Shown piece after piece: positions 51,437-60,912 of a DNA stretch of 64,000 nt (the stretch's first letter is position 1; each line of letters starts with the position of its first letter). The notes under the pieces are model-generated. The model saw nothing but the letters and a program-made list of their open reading frames with translations. It was not told the DNA's origin and did not search any database. Source of the stretch: Streptomyces lydicus (GTDB lineage: Bacteria; Actinomycetota; Actinomycetes; Streptomycetales; Streptomycetaceae); the NCBI RefSeq assembly GCF_004125265.1, contig NZ_RDTE01000003.1, positions 620,001 through 684,000 of the forward strand. Direction: 5' to 3'. The position numbers were made by a program, and so were the translations under genes.

Positions 51437-51595
51437 AGGCGGCGTGCGGCAGAGCGCTACGGAGCGAGCATGTGGGACGGCCTCATCGTCCGCGACGCGG
51501 GTGTGCCGTCGATGGTCAAGGTCATCGACGGGCTCGTCGCCGCGGGTGAGTACGAGACGGTTCTCCGCCACGTTGGGCCCGAAGAGGACATTTGA
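51437..51595 (+). pseudogene. C-terminal fragment of an unidentified gene
   Basis: 53 codons after an in-frame stop read A-A-E-R-Y-G-A-S-M-W-D-G-L-I-V-R-D-A-G, then S-M-V-K-V-I-D-G-L-V-A-A-G-E-Y-E-T-V-L-R-H and end P-E-E-D-I. Third-position bias and the orderly helices look coding, but there is no ribosome site and no upstream part. Family not recognised. Confidence 0.4.
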
Positions 51596-51808
51596 TCTTG
51601 CTGACTCCGGCTTAGACCGACCGGCAAATGGATCACTTGAGGCGGCGCGTGGTGGGACGGCTGTCCCATCGGTAGTGGGTGGTGGCTCGATCGGAAGGAG
51701 AGTTCCAGGCCGATCATGCGGTCGGTTCTCCCCAGCAGCCCGAGACGCTGACTCCGCGCCACAGCAGGGGGGCGGCCTGCCCGCTCCCGGCGACGGGGCC
51801 GGCCTTTC

Positions 51809-52627
51809 TCACTCCTGCGTCGGGCCGTCACCCTCGTATCGGGCGAGCATCTCGGCGAGTGGCCCGTATCCTCTCCCGTAGCTCAGGCGGCCCCACCACC
51901 TCGGCGCCGAAGCCCAGTAGCAGCAGCTTCGGGAGAGCCTGTTCATAGGACTCGATGGGGACGACCACCCGCGTCCAGCCGTCTGCGTCGGGCGCCGCCG
52001 CCGACTCTTCGGCGGCCCGGGCCGCCGAAGAGTCGAGTACCTGCCCAATGCCCGCGAGAGCCTCGGGCGACAGGCGGAGCACCGCCTGGTCACGGTATCG
52101 GCGCGCATCGAAGGACGCCAGGTACTCGCGCCAGTGCGCCGCCAGATCGAATCCGGCAGGCCATGTGAACGTTCCTTCCAGGGGCTCCAGTTCAGCGATC
52201 CGGGACACCCGGTAGGTCCGCACGCCGTGCGCGGACCCGGCCACCAGATACCAGCGGCCGGCCTTGAGGACCACTCCGTAGGAGTCCACGGTCCTGATCA
52301 CTTCGTGCGGGGTGGCCCAGCGTTCGTACCGGATCCGCACCTGCTGCTGGTTCCACACCGCGCTTGCCACCGCGGACAGCCAGAGCGTCTCCTCGGAGTC
52401 CTGGTACCAGGCGGGGATCGATGTGGATCGGCATCGTCCGGCCACCCCAGCTCCCGCATGGCCGCTTCGGAGGCCTCCCGCCAGTCCTCCGCCGCCCACC
52501 GGATGTCCGCTAGACCCACGATCTGCGCAACCAGCTCCGGCCCAAGAGGACAGACGGCCACATAGTCGCGGGCACCACCCGCCTCGCCCTGTCCCTCGCC
52601 CTGGCCCGTCACGCCCTGGCCCGTCAC
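51809..52627 (-). pseudogene. WYL-domain regulator remnant with two frame breaks
   Basis: The central frame is a clear WYL-type domain: P-A-W-Y-Q-D-S-E-E-T, V-W-N-Q-Q-Q-V-R-I-R-Y-E-R-W, V-L-K-A-G-R-W-Y-L-V-A-G, then A-A-H-W-R-E-Y-L-A-S-F. Near 52430 it joins, after a frame break, an upstream piece (V-G-L-A-D-I-R-W-A-A-E-D-W-R) that does not look like the usual HTH half. Near 51868 a second break leads to the expected end A-E-M-L-A-R-Y-E-G-D. The DNA-binding HTH is not found, so the gene is probably dead. Confidence 0.65.
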
Positions 52628-52759
52628 CTCACCCGTAGCCTCGCCCTCCCCGTATGCAGGTGCCTGTTCCGGCCTCAGCGCTCCGGCTCTCCCTCCCCGT
52701 ACGGACAGATCATCCTCGTCGAGGTCTGCTCCGCCCCAGCCACCGGCCCGGCCCCGGAG

Positions 52760-53917
52760 TCATGCGACCACCCGCGCTCCGGCCACTCCGCTTCCCGCTC
52801 TTCCCTCCTCCTGGTGAATCGGTGTCCGGGAGCCGGTCAGCGGGACACCCGTGCCGCCATGGCGTGCCGCGACGATCTCGGCGGCGATCGACAGTGCGGT
52901 CTCCTCCGGAGTACGGGCGCCGAGGTCGAGGCCGATCGGGGAGCGGAGGCGGGCCAGTTCGGAGGCGGTGACGCCGGCCTCGCGGAGTCTGCGGTTGCGG
53001 TCCTCGTGGGTACGTCGTGAGCCCATGGCGCCGACGAAGCCGACCGGCAGCCGCAGGGCCTTCTGCAACAGGGGGATGTCGAATTTGGCGTCGTGGGTGA
53101 GCACGCACAGCACCGTGCGGCCGTCGGTCTCGGTGCGCTGGAGGTAACGGTGCGGCCAGTCGACCACGATGTCGTCGGCCTCCGGGAAGCGGGCCCGGGT
53201 GGTGAAGACGGGGCGGGCGTCGCACACGGTGACGTGGTAACCGAGGAACTTGCCCGTACGGACCAGGGCCGCTGCGAAGTCGATGGCGCCGAAGACAATC
53301 ATGCGGGGTGGCGGCACACGCGATTCGACGAACAGGGTCAGGTCGGCCGCGCAGCGCGATCCGTTCTCCGAGACCGCGAACGTGCCGGTGCGCCCCGTGT
53401 CCAGCATGGCGCGGCTCTCCGCCACCGCCGCACGGTCCAGCTCCGGATGCCCGTCGAGTCCCCCTTCGCCGGAGCCGTCGGGGCGTATGAGCAGTGCTCT
53501 GCCGAGCAGTTCGGCCGGTCCCCGGGCCACCCGGGCGACCGCTACCGGCTCCCCCCGAGCAGCGGCCGCCAGCGCCGCGGCGAACACCTTCCTGCCCGGG
53601 GTGTCCACCCGCACCGGCGTGACCAGGACCTCGATCACCCCGCCGCAGGTCAGCCCCACCGCGAAGGCGTCCTCGGCGCTGTAGCCGAACCGCTCCAGGA
53701 CCGTCCCGCCGTCCTGGAGCGCCCGGGTGCACAGGTCGTACACCGCTGCTTCCACACACCCGCCGGAGACCGATCCGATGACCACGCCCCGGCTGTCGAC
53801 GGCGAGAGCAGCGCCCGGGCCGCGCGGCGCGCTGCCGGCGACCGCCACGACGGTGGCCACGGCGAAGTCCCGCCCGTCCGCCATCCACCGGTTCAACTCG
53901 TCGGCGAGGTCCAGCAT
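52760..53917 (-). CDS. xdhC: XdhC/PaoD-type molybdenum cofactor chaperone
   Basis: 385 residues with the two XdhC modules: N-terminal XdhC_CoxI (D-F-A-V-A-T-V-V-A-V-A-G-S-A-P-R, then G-S-V-S-G-G-C-V-E with the conserved Cys) and C-terminal Rossmann-like XdhC_C (V-I-F-G-A-I-D-F-A, L-T-H-D-A-K-F-D, F-V-G-A-M-G-S-R-R-T). These proteins bind, sulfurate and insert the molybdenum cofactor into the matching hydroxylase. It is the last gene of the Mo-hydroxylase operon, about 215 nt after the large subunit. Confidence 0.92.
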   Translation of the reverse strand: MLDLADELNRWMADGRDFAVATVVAVAGSAPRGPGAALAVDSRGVVIGSVSGGCVEAAVYDLCTRALQDGGTVLERFGYSAEDAFAVGLTCGGVIEVLVTPVRVDTPGRKVFAAALAAAARGEPVAVARVARGPAELLGRALLIRPDGSGEGGLDGHPELDRAAVAESRAMLDTGRTGTFAVSENGSRCAADLTLFVESRVPPPRMIVFGAIDFAAALVRTGKFLGYHVTVCDARPVFTTRARFPEADDIVVDWPHRYLQRTETDGRTVLCVLTHDAKFDIPLLQKALRLPVGFVGAMGSRRTHEDRNRRLREAGVTASELARLRSPIGLDLGARTPEETALSIAAEIVAARHGGTGVPLTGSRTPIHQEEGRAGSGVAGARVVA

Positions 53918-54133
53918 CTCGGTTCTCCTCCTGGTGTGCAGGTCAGGGTGTACAGGCCCGGCACGAAGGCCTGTTGCAGAGCAGACCTCATCGAGCCCGG
54001 ACGTCCATGTGCGACGGAACCCAGCCCGGACGCCCGTACGGAACGGGACTCGCCCCCGGACGCCCGTGCAGGACAGGAGCCGAGCCCGGACGCCGGGGCA
54101 GGGCAGGAGCCGGACCCGGACGCCCCTGAGGTC

Positions 54134-56281
54134 TCAGCCGGTTCCGCTGTTCCCGATCCCGGCTCCCGCCAGCAGGACACGGTCCGGACGGATCGGCAGG
54201 TTCCGGTGACGTATACCGGTCGCGTGCCAGACCGCGTTGGCGATGGCCGCCGCGGCTCCCACGATCCCGATCTCACCGATGCCCTTGATCCCGACCGGGT
54301 CGTCCTCGTCCGGGTCGTCCACCCAGTCCGCTTCGATGAGCGGTACATCGGCGTGCGCGGCGAAGTGGTAGCCCGCGAGGTCGGCGCCGACATGGCCACC
54401 CGACGCCGGATCCCTGACCGCCTCCTCGTGCAGCGCCATGGAAAGGCCCCAGGTCATACCTCCGGTGAACTGACTGCGCGCGGTGAGCGGATTGATGATC
54501 CGGCCCGCGGCGAAGATGCCGAGCATCCGTCGTACGCGTACCTCCCCGCTGGTCACGTCCACCGCGACCTCGGCGAACTGCGCCCCGTAGGAGTGCCGTT
54601 CCTTCTTCGCCAGCGCGCCGATGGCCTCGCCGGTGTCCGCCCGTGCCGTGATCCCTTGCGGCGGGATGTCCCCGCCCGCGGCCAGCTGTTCCTTCAGCTC
54701 GCGCACCGCGGCCGTGATGGCCCAGCCCCAGGAGCGGGTACCCATCGAGCCGCCGGCGACCATCGCGGGGCCGAAGTCACTGTCCGCGATCTTCATACGG
54801 ATGCGCGCCGGTTCCACCCCCAGCGCGTCCGCGGCGATCAGGGCCAGCGCGGTGCGTGCGCCGGTCCCGACGTCCGCCGCGGTGATCCGAACGGTGAACG
54901 TGCCGTCCGCCTCGGCCGTCACGGCCGCCGTGGACGGGGCTGCCGCCGAGGGGAAGGTGGACGCGGCCGTGCCGGTGCCCAGCAGCCAGCGCCCTTCGCG
55001 GCGGATGCCGGGACGCGGGTCCCGGTCCGCCCAGCCGAAGCGCGCGGCGCCCTCCTGGAAACAGGCGAGCAGATTGCGGCTGCCGAACGGCAGACCGGAG
55101 AGCGGTCCCACCTCTGGTTCGTTGCGTGCCCGCAGCGCGATCGGGTCCATACCGCACTTCTCGGCGAGCTCGTCGAGCGCGGACTCCAGGGCGAACGAGC
55201 CCGGGGCCTTGCCCGGCGCACGCATCCAGCTCGGTGTCGGCACATCGAGCGGGACGACGCGGTCGACGGTGTGGTGCGCATCCGCGTCATACAGCACCCG
55301 TCCGAACTGCGCGCTCCGCTCGACGAACTCATGGACGGTCGAGGTGAGGCACTGCGCCTGGTGGTCGAAGGCGCGCAGCCGCCCGTCGACGTCGGCGCCG
55401 AGTCTGACCCGCTGCACCGTGGGGCTTCGGTAGCCGATGACGGAGAACATCTGCCGTCGGGTCAGTACGACCCGGACGGGGCGGTGGAGAACGGTGGCCG
55501 CCATGGCGGCGAGCACCACATGCGGGCGGGTCGCCTTGGCCCCGAAGGCACCGCCGACGTGCTCGGACCGCACCCGCACCGAGGCCGGGTCGAGCGAGAA
55601 CAGCTTCGCCAGCTCCTCCGAGACGAACCGGCTGCCCTGGTTGGAGTCGACGACTTCGAGCCGGCCGCTGTCCCAGCGCGCCATCGCCGCATGCGGCTCC
55701 AGCGGGCTGTGGTGCTCTTCCGGTGTGGTGTATTCGGCGTCCACGACCGCGAAGGACGCGGCGAGCTCGGCCGCCAGGTCCCCCTTCTGCGTCTCCGTCG
55801 GCGAGCCGGGGGAACCATCCGGTGTGCGCACCCCCGGGCGTCCGGGGAAGAAGGCGATGTCGTGCGGTTCCTCGTCGTAGTGGACCACCAGCGATTCGGC
55901 GGCCTCCCTGGCCTGCTCAGAGGTTTCGGCGACGACCAGCGCGACCGGCCAGCCGACGTGCGGCACCCGGTCGTGCTGGAAGACCTGAAGGATCGGCTCG
56001 GCCATCCCGAAGCCATTGGTGTAGTCACCGTTGAGCCGTGGGGCGTTGCCGTGGTGCAGGACGGCGAGGACACCGGGCATGGCGAGTACGGGGCCGGACT
56101 CCAGGGAACGGATACGCCCGCGGGCGATGGTGGACAACACCAGCCAGCCGTAGGCGAGTTCGGCGAAGGGGATCTCACCCGCGTAGCGTGCCGTCCCGGT
56201 GACCTTGTCCCGGCCCTCCAGACGGGTGTGGGCGGTGCCGGAGGCCGGCGTCACCGCGGGGCTTTCCGTCGTCGTGGTCAT
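54134..56281 (-). CDS. paoC: Molybdenum hydroxylase large subunit, PaoC-like aldehyde oxidoreductase
   Basis: 715 residues from the ATG at 56281, overlapping the FAD-subunit stop (ATGA); the longer open frame is the tail of that gene. Features of the xanthine oxidase family: R-L-E-G-R-D-K-V-T-G-T-A-R-Y-A at the start, V-G-G-A-F-G-A-K for the cofactor channel, and the late G-E-I-G-I-V-G-A-A-A-A-I-A-N-A-V segment with the conserved Glu that activates substrate. Closest in layout to PaoC/YagR, which oxidises aldehydes. Symbol is by layout and family, not proof of substrate. Confidence 0.9.
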   Translation of the reverse strand: MTTTTESPAVTPASGTAHTRLEGRDKVTGTARYAGEIPFAELAYGWLVLSTIARGRIRSLESGPVLAMPGVLAVLHHGNAPRLNGDYTNGFGMAEPILQVFQHDRVPHVGWPVALVVAETSEQAREAAESLVVHYDEEPHDIAFFPGRPGVRTPDGSPGSPTETQKGDLAAELAASFAVVDAEYTTPEEHHSPLEPHAAMARWDSGRLEVVDSNQGSRFVSEELAKLFSLDPASVRVRSEHVGGAFGAKATRPHVVLAAMAATVLHRPVRVVLTRRQMFSVIGYRSPTVQRVRLGADVDGRLRAFDHQAQCLTSTVHEFVERSAQFGRVLYDADAHHTVDRVVPLDVPTPSWMRAPGKAPGSFALESALDELAEKCGMDPIALRARNEPEVGPLSGLPFGSRNLLACFQEGAARFGWADRDPRPGIRREGRWLLGTGTAASTFPSAAAPSTAAVTAEADGTFTVRITAADVGTGARTALALIAADALGVEPARIRMKIADSDFGPAMVAGGSMGTRSWGWAITAAVRELKEQLAAGGDIPPQGITARADTGEAIGALAKKERHSYGAQFAEVAVDVTSGEVRVRRMLGIFAAGRIINPLTARSQFTGGMTWGLSMALHEEAVRDPASGGHVGADLAGYHFAAHADVPLIEADWVDDPDEDDPVGIKGIGEIGIVGAAAAIANAVWHATGIRHRNLPIRPDRVLLAGAGIGNSGTG

Positions 56282-57270
56282 CGGGCGGCCTCCTCGGCGA
56301 GTTCGGACAGCACGGCCACGACGAGGTTGCGCATCAGGGTCACCTTGTATCCGTTGTGGGGCAGCGGCCGGGCAGCTGAGAGTTCGGCATCCGCGGCGGC
56401 GGCGAAGGCCTCGGCGCTCGCCGGTCCCCCGGTCAGTACCCGCTCGGCTTCCCGGGCCCGCCACGGCTGGGACGCCACCGCCCCGAAGGCGAGGCGGACC
56501 TCGTGGACGGCTCCGTCCCGGACGTCGAGGGCGGCGGCGATCGAGCCGATGGCGAACGCGTACGACGCACGCTCGCGCACCTTCCGATAGCGGGAGACGG
56601 CGGCAACGGGGGCCGGCGGCAGGGTGATACCGGTGATCAGCGCACCCGGGGGCAGCGCCGTCTCCAGGTGCGGGGTCGCGCCCACGGGGCGGTAGAACTC
56701 CGCCAGCGGCAACTCGGCCGGTCCGTCACCCGTTTCGTACCGGACGACGGCATCGAAGGCGGCGAGGGCCACCCCCATGTCCGACGGGTGGATGGCCACG
56801 CAGTGCGCTGAGGCGCCCAGGATCGCGTGGTTGTGGTGTTCGCCCTCGATGGCGGGACAGCCGCTGCCGGGGTCGCGCTTGTTGCACGGTTGGGTCGCAT
56901 CGGTGAAGTAGCCGCAGCGGGTGCGCTGGAGAAGATTCCCGCCGACCGTGGCCATATTGCGCAGCTGGCCCGAGGCACCGGACAGGACGGCCTGCGCCAA
57001 TGCCGGGTAGCGGCGCCGCACTTCGGGATGGGCGGCGAGCGCACTGTTGGTGACGGTCGCGCCGATGTGCAGACCGCCGCCGGCCTCGATCTCGATCCGG
57101 TCGAGGGGGAGTTTCCGTACGTCGATGAGCAGCGCGGGCCGTTCCACCCCGGCCTTCATCAGGTCGACGAGATTGGTGCCGCCACCGAGCGCGCGTGCCT
57201 CGGGAACGGAGCCGAGCAGGGCGACCGCGCCGGGGACGTCGAACACGCGCTGATAGCCGAATTCCCTCAT
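56278..57270 (-). CDS. paoB: FAD subunit of the molybdenum hydroxylase, PaoB-like
   Basis: 330 residues of the CO-dehydrogenase flavoprotein family. FAD-binding sections are L-G-G-G-T-N-L-V-D-L and T-V-G-G-N-L-L-Q-R. The insert R-C-G-Y-F, P-C-N-K-R-D-P-G-S-G-C-P-A carries the extra cysteines that hold a 4Fe-4S cluster in PaoB-type subunits, which ordinary xanthine-dehydrogenase flavoproteins lack. ATGA-type overlaps at both ends show tight coupling with its neighbours. Confidence 0.92.
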   Translation of the reverse strand: MREFGYQRVFDVPGAVALLGSVPEARALGGGTNLVDLMKAGVERPALLIDVRKLPLDRIEIEAGGGLHIGATVTNSALAAHPEVRRRYPALAQAVLSGASGQLRNMATVGGNLLQRTRCGYFTDATQPCNKRDPGSGCPAIEGEHHNHAILGASAHCVAIHPSDMGVALAAFDAVVRYETGDGPAELPLAEFYRPVGATPHLETALPPGALITGITLPPAPVAAVSRYRKVRERASYAFAIGSIAAALDVRDGAVHEVRLAFGAVASQPWRAREAERVLTGGPASAEAFAAAADAELSAARPLPHNGYKVTLMRNLVVAVLSELAEEAAR

Positions 57271-57905
57271 GCCGTCACCTCAGCGTCGTCCGCGTCGTCC
57301 ACGCCGTCCGCATCGTCCGTTCCGGCAGTCGCAGAGAGGCCGCCCTCCTGCCGCGGCCCGGGTGGGGCAGGCGCCGCACCGGCCTGCGCCGCCTGCGCGA
57401 CCGCCCGCACGATCGATACATAGGCGCCACAGCGGCACAGGTTGCCGCTCATCCGCTCCCGGATCTCCTCGTCGGTGAGCGGCGGTACTCCCGCCTCGGG
57501 CCGTACGTCCGCGCTCACGGCACTCGGCCAGCCCGCCGCATGCTCCTCGATCACCGCGATCGCCGAGCAGATCTGGCCCGGGGTGCAGTAGCCGCACTGG
57601 TAGCCGTCCAGATCGAGGAAGGCCTGCTGCACCGGGTGCAGTCGCTCGCCCTCCGCCACGCCCTCGATGGTGGTGATCACGCGCCCCTCGGCGGCCACCG
57701 CGAGCTGCAGGCACGCGACCGCCCGGCGCCCGTCGAGCAGCACCGTACAAGCCCCGCACTGGCCGTGGTCACAGCCCTTCTTGGTACCTGTCAGATCCAG
57801 GCGTTCGCGCAGTGCGTCGAGGAGAGTGGTGCGGTGGTCGACGGGCAGCGTGTGTTTCTCGCCGTTGATGTTCAGGGTGATGGCGCTGGACGTCGATAGG
57901 GCCAT
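57267..57905 (-). CDS. paoA: 2Fe-2S subunit of the molybdenum hydroxylase, PaoA-like
   Basis: 212 residues. Plant-type cluster: G-C-D-H-G-Q-C-G-A-C (Cys45, 50, 53) plus Cys65; second cluster: C-G-Y-C-T-P-G and G-N-L-C-R-C-G. This matches the small subunits of aldehyde oxidoreductases. Unlike E. coli PaoA there is no twin-arginine signal peptide: the iron-sulfur domain begins at once, so this complex should stay in the cytoplasm. It is the first gene of the operon and is divergent from a TetR gene. Confidence 0.94.
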   Translation of the reverse strand: MALSTSSAITLNINGEKHTLPVDHRTTLLDALRERLDLTGTKKGCDHGQCGACTVLLDGRRAVACLQLAVAAEGRVITTIEGVAEGERLHPVQQAFLDLDGYQCGYCTPGQICSAIAVIEEHAAGWPSAVSADVRPEAGVPPLTDEEIRERMSGNLCRCGAYVSIVRAVAQAAQAGAAPAPPGPRQEGGLSATAGTDDADGVDDADDAEVTA

Positions 57906-58190
57906 GTTCAGCCTTCTTTCGCGTATGGGAGGCGCGGTGGGCGTCGGGGCGTGGGCCCTGATGCCGACGTGGCCGGCCCGGAGGCCGGGCGGTCCCTGTC
58001 CCTTGAGAGCGGGGGTACCGGATGACGGAGGATCCCGGGGACAGTTCGGAAGAGGGTGGAGGAAGGAGGCGGCAGGGTGCGTGGCGGCGCCGGCTCGGAG
58101 CGCCGACGGCGAAGGCGCTGGACGGTAGGCAGGTCACAGTGGCCACCGGTCGTCCACACCGGCCGTATCTGCCGCTATGGTGGACCTAAG

Positions 58191-58236
58191 CGGACAACTG
58201 TCCATTACCCTCACAACGTACCGGACAACTGTCCGG
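58191..58236. promoter_or_regulatory. Two copies of the palindrome CGGACAACTGTCC
   Basis: Copy one spans 58191-58203 (CGGACAACTGTCC); copy two spans 58221-58236 as CCGGACAACTGTCCGG, a perfect 7+2+7 palindrome. They lie 30 bp apart upstream of the TetR gene and the molybdenum hydroxylase operon, and fit cooperative repressor binding. Confidence 0.78.
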
Positions 58237-58277
58237 TTAGCAAGGCCGGCCCTCGCTGATTTCCGGAAGGAGGACGA

Positions 58278-58856
58278 GTGCAGCAGAAAAAGGACACGCC
58301 CCTGCGCTCGGACGCGCAACGGAATCGCGAGCGCATCCTGGAAGTCGCACTGGAGGAGCTGACACAGTCGGCCGATGCGCCGCTGAGTTCCATCGCGAAG
58401 AAAGCCTGCGTCGGGCAGGGAACCTTCTACCGCCACTTCCCCAACCGCGAGTCGCTGGTCCTGGAGGTCTACCGCTACGAAGTCCAGCAGGTCGCCGACA
58501 CCGCGGCCCAGTTGCTGGAGACCCGCACGCCCGACCGGGCCCTGCGGGAGTGGATGGACCGCCTCGCCCAGTACGCCATGGCCAAGGCCGGCCTGGCCGA
58601 CGCGATGCGCAGGGCCACCAGCAAGCAGAACGCCCTGGCCGGCCTGGGGCACGGCCCCGTCACCGCGGCCGTCACCCTCCTGCTGCAGGCGAACGAGGAG
58701 GCCGGAACCATCCGGCCAGGAGTGACCCCCGACGACTTCATGCTCGCCATCGCCGGCCTCTGGCAGATCGCCCCCCACGGCGACTCGCAGTCGCGCGCCG
58801 AACGACTCCTGGACCTGGTCATGGACGGCCTGCGAGCCGGCGCGCCCGGCACGTGA
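58278..58856 (+). CDS. TetR-family regulator of the molybdenum hydroxylase operon
   Basis: 192 residues; GGAAGGAGG sits just upstream of the start. HTH: R-I-L-E-V-A-L-E-E-L, then L-S-S-I-A-K-K-A-C-V-G-Q-G-T-F-Y-R-H-F-P-N-R-E-S-L. The C-terminal domain is of the SbtR-like type seen in many Streptomyces repressors. Two identical palindromes in the promoter gap make it the likely repressor of paoABC-xdhC and of itself. Confidence 0.92.
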   Translation: MQQKKDTPLRSDAQRNRERILEVALEELTQSADAPLSSIAKKACVGQGTFYRHFPNRESLVLEVYRYEVQQVADTAAQLLETRTPDRALREWMDRLAQYAMAKAGLADAMRRATSKQNALAGLGHGPVTAAVTLLLQANEEAGTIRPGVTPDDFMLAIAGLWQIAPHGDSQSRAERLLDLVMDGLRAGAPGT

Positions 58857-58937
58857 CCACGCTTCGGCAGGGCAGCCCCTCTCTGTACGGCGGAGTTCAG
58901 CATCCCCGCCGACCGGGTGCCCGCAGCCGAGACCGCA

Positions 58938-59423
58938 TTACCCGAGGGCCGGGACGGCCGGGGATGTCCAGAAGGTCACGGTCGGCCCATAGGAGCCGTC
59001 CTCCTCATCCCTCACCTCGACGGTAATCTCCCGGTCGGAGTGGCGCGCGGACAGGACTCCCTGCCAGCACTCCCCCAGAGCTAGCGCGAGTTGAGGCAGT
59101 TCCTCCCCGAGCTGATCACTGTCCGTCAAGGTGGAATTGCAGAACACAGCCCACAACTCGACGTGATTCACGACGAGTTCGATACGGCACCGATCGCCCT
59201 CCAGCTCCGTGAACCAGTCGTCGACAACGCCCTGGCTGAAGTTCTCCTTGAGGAATACGCAGCCGCGGTAGTCGACCGTCTCGGGGCAGAACAGCCAAGC
59301 CGCGGCCAGGACGAAGCGCAGGCCGCCCTCGAAGTCGAGGTAGTTGTCCGGGGAGAGCTCCTCGCGAAGGGAATCGTGCCCGAAATCTGGGCCGGACCGG
59401 ACATCGACCGGCCTCCTCCTCAA
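58938..59423 (-). CDS. Hypothetical protein
   Basis: 161 residues, probably a soluble alpha/beta domain: F-E-G-G-L-R-F-V-L-A-A-A-W-L-F-C-P-E-T-V, then V-D-D-W-F-T-E-L-E-G-D, I-E-L-V-V-N-H-V-E-L-W-A-V-F, L-A-L-A-L-G-E-C-W-Q-G-V-L, and I-T-V-E-V-R-D-E-E-D-G-S. Acidic, no signal peptide. The strand-helix arrangement and acidity resemble small immunity-like proteins, but no toxin gene is adjacent. Family not recognised. Confidence 0.65.
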   Translation of the reverse strand: MRRRPVDVRSGPDFGHDSLREELSPDNYLDFEGGLRFVLAAAWLFCPETVDYRGCVFLKENFSQGVVDDWFTELEGDRCRIELVVNHVELWAVFCNSTLTDSDQLGEELPQLALALGECWQGVLSARHSDREITVEVRDEEDGSYGPTVTFWTSPAVPALG

Positions 59424-59502
59424 CCGTGGTCAGCCCGTCGCCTATCTCACCGGCCGGACCGTCACTCCACGCCCGACGCGCCTGGTGCGGCACGGCATGC
59501 GA

Positions 59503-60912
59503 TCATCGGTCTCCTCCCGCGCCGACGGAGGCGTACGGACTTCGGGACGCGGCGCACGGGGGTCGGGACGCGGCGCACGGGGTTCGGGACGCGGCGCACG
59601 GGGGTCGGGACGGGCCGGCCAAGGGGGCGGGCTCGGGCTCTGCGTCGCGCACCGGCAGGCCGGGCACCGGCTGCCGGGGACCGTCGGACAGCCTGGCCCA
59701 CCCCATCAGCACAAGGGGCAGCGCGAGATAGCCGAAGCGTCCGGCGGGTGCCAGGGCGAACGCCACGCACAGGCCGATCGCGAGCCGGTCGGCCGCGGCC
59801 CGCAGTTGAGCGGGCGGCCGCAGTACGAGGGACACGGCGACCGTGAACGCCCCGCACACCAGCAGCCCGACGGCCGCGAACCAGCCGGCCGTCCCCAGGT
59901 CGGCCAGCAGCCGGCCGGGCAGCGGGCTGGCGGCCGGGGTCTGCAGGTCGCCGCGTCCGGTGGGGAAGGCCAGTACCTGTTCGACCATGGCAGCGCAGGA
60001 GAGCAGCGCACTGGGCACGATCAGCAGGGCCGCACCCGCCACCGCGGTGCCCGTGCACCGTACGGCCGCCCGACGGCCCGCCACGCAGACGAGCAGGGCC
60101 ACGGCCACCGCGATCGCCGGCCAAGCGGTCCACTTGAGGGAGCACGCCACGGCGAGTGCCACACCCGCCGCCACCGGACGCCCGCGGGCCGCCAGGGCCA
60201 GTGCGACACAGCACAGGCCGGTCAGCGGCAGATCCACTCCGCTGACGCACAGCGGCAGGGCCACCACGGGAGAGGCGATCAGCACCGCCACACCCGTTCC
60301 GTACGGTGCCCGCTCGTGCCGGCGCACACCAGCGGCCGGGGATCCCGACCGGCGGAGTATCAGGTGCCCCCCGTGCAGGCCGAGGAGAAACACCGCCGCG
60401 CACCAGATCCGGGCGTCGCCGAGCAGTCTCGCCGCCCCACTGTGGTCGCCGAACAACACTCTCGGGATGCCGAGCAGTGCCATGGCGGGGAGATACGGCG
60501 TGTAGTCCGAGACCTTGTCCGGGTGCGGGAGGTACGGGGTTCCCTGTTCCAGCAGTAATCGGCCGGAGCGCTCGATCACCTCGACCTCGCTCTGTGCCTG
60601 CCCCGTCAGTACGAGAAAGAGCAGCGGCAACACCACCGCACCGGCCAAGGCGACGCTCACCGCCGCCCGTTGGCCCCGTGCTCCGGGAAGCCCGTACGAC
60701 ACGGCCGCCGCGGCCGCGTACCCCAGCGCCGCGCTCGCTCCCCACAACCGGTGCGTATCGAGCGAGGAGACCACCGGAAAGGTGCCGGCCCACAGGGCTG
60801 CGAGCAGCCACCCTGCGGTCCAGGTCTCCTTGCGGTCCCACCAGGGGACGGACCTGGCCGTGGGTTCGGTGCCCGCGTCCACGACCGTGTTTTCGACTCG
60901 ACGGAATCTCAC
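59503..60912 (-). CDS. GT87/DUF2029-like polyprenyl-sugar glycosyltransferase
   Basis: 469 residues from a GTG at 60912; the open frame starts earlier but that part is polar and unlike the family. About ten to twelve membrane helices, an extracytoplasmic loop with T-P-Y-L-P-H-P-D-K-V-S-D-Y-T-P-Y-L-P after helix 3, and L-K-W-T-A-W-P-A. These suit GT-C mannosyltransferases of the GT87/DUF2029 family. The C-terminal tail is built from a 21-bp repeat (P-C-A-A-S-R-x three times). Confidence 0.8.
   Translation of the reverse strand: MRFRRVENTVVDAGTEPTARSVPWWDRKETWTAGWLLAALWAGTFPVVSSLDTHRLWGASAALGYAAAAAVSYGLPGARGQRAAVSVALAGAVVLPLLFLVLTGQAQSEVEVIERSGRLLLEQGTPYLPHPDKVSDYTPYLPAMALLGIPRVLFGDHSGAARLLGDARIWCAAVFLLGLHGGHLILRRSGSPAAGVRRHERAPYGTGVAVLIASPVVALPLCVSGVDLPLTGLCCVALALAARGRPVAAGVALAVACSLKWTAWPAIAVAVALLVCVAGRRAAVRCTGTAVAGAALLIVPSALLSCAAMVEQVLAFPTGRGDLQTPAASPLPGRLLADLGTAGWFAAVGLLVCGAFTVAVSLVLRPPAQLRAAADRLAIGLCVAFALAPAGRFGYLALPLVLMGWARLSDGPRQPVPGLPVRDAEPEPAPLAGPSRPPCAASRTPCAASRPPCAASRSPYASVGAGGDR
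59542..59604. repeat. Three tandem 21-bp units in the GT87-like gene
   Basis: Units at 59542-59562, 59563-59583 and 59584-59604 differ by single bases and encode a repeated seven-residue tail. 21 is three times seven, so frame is kept. Confidence 0.85.
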
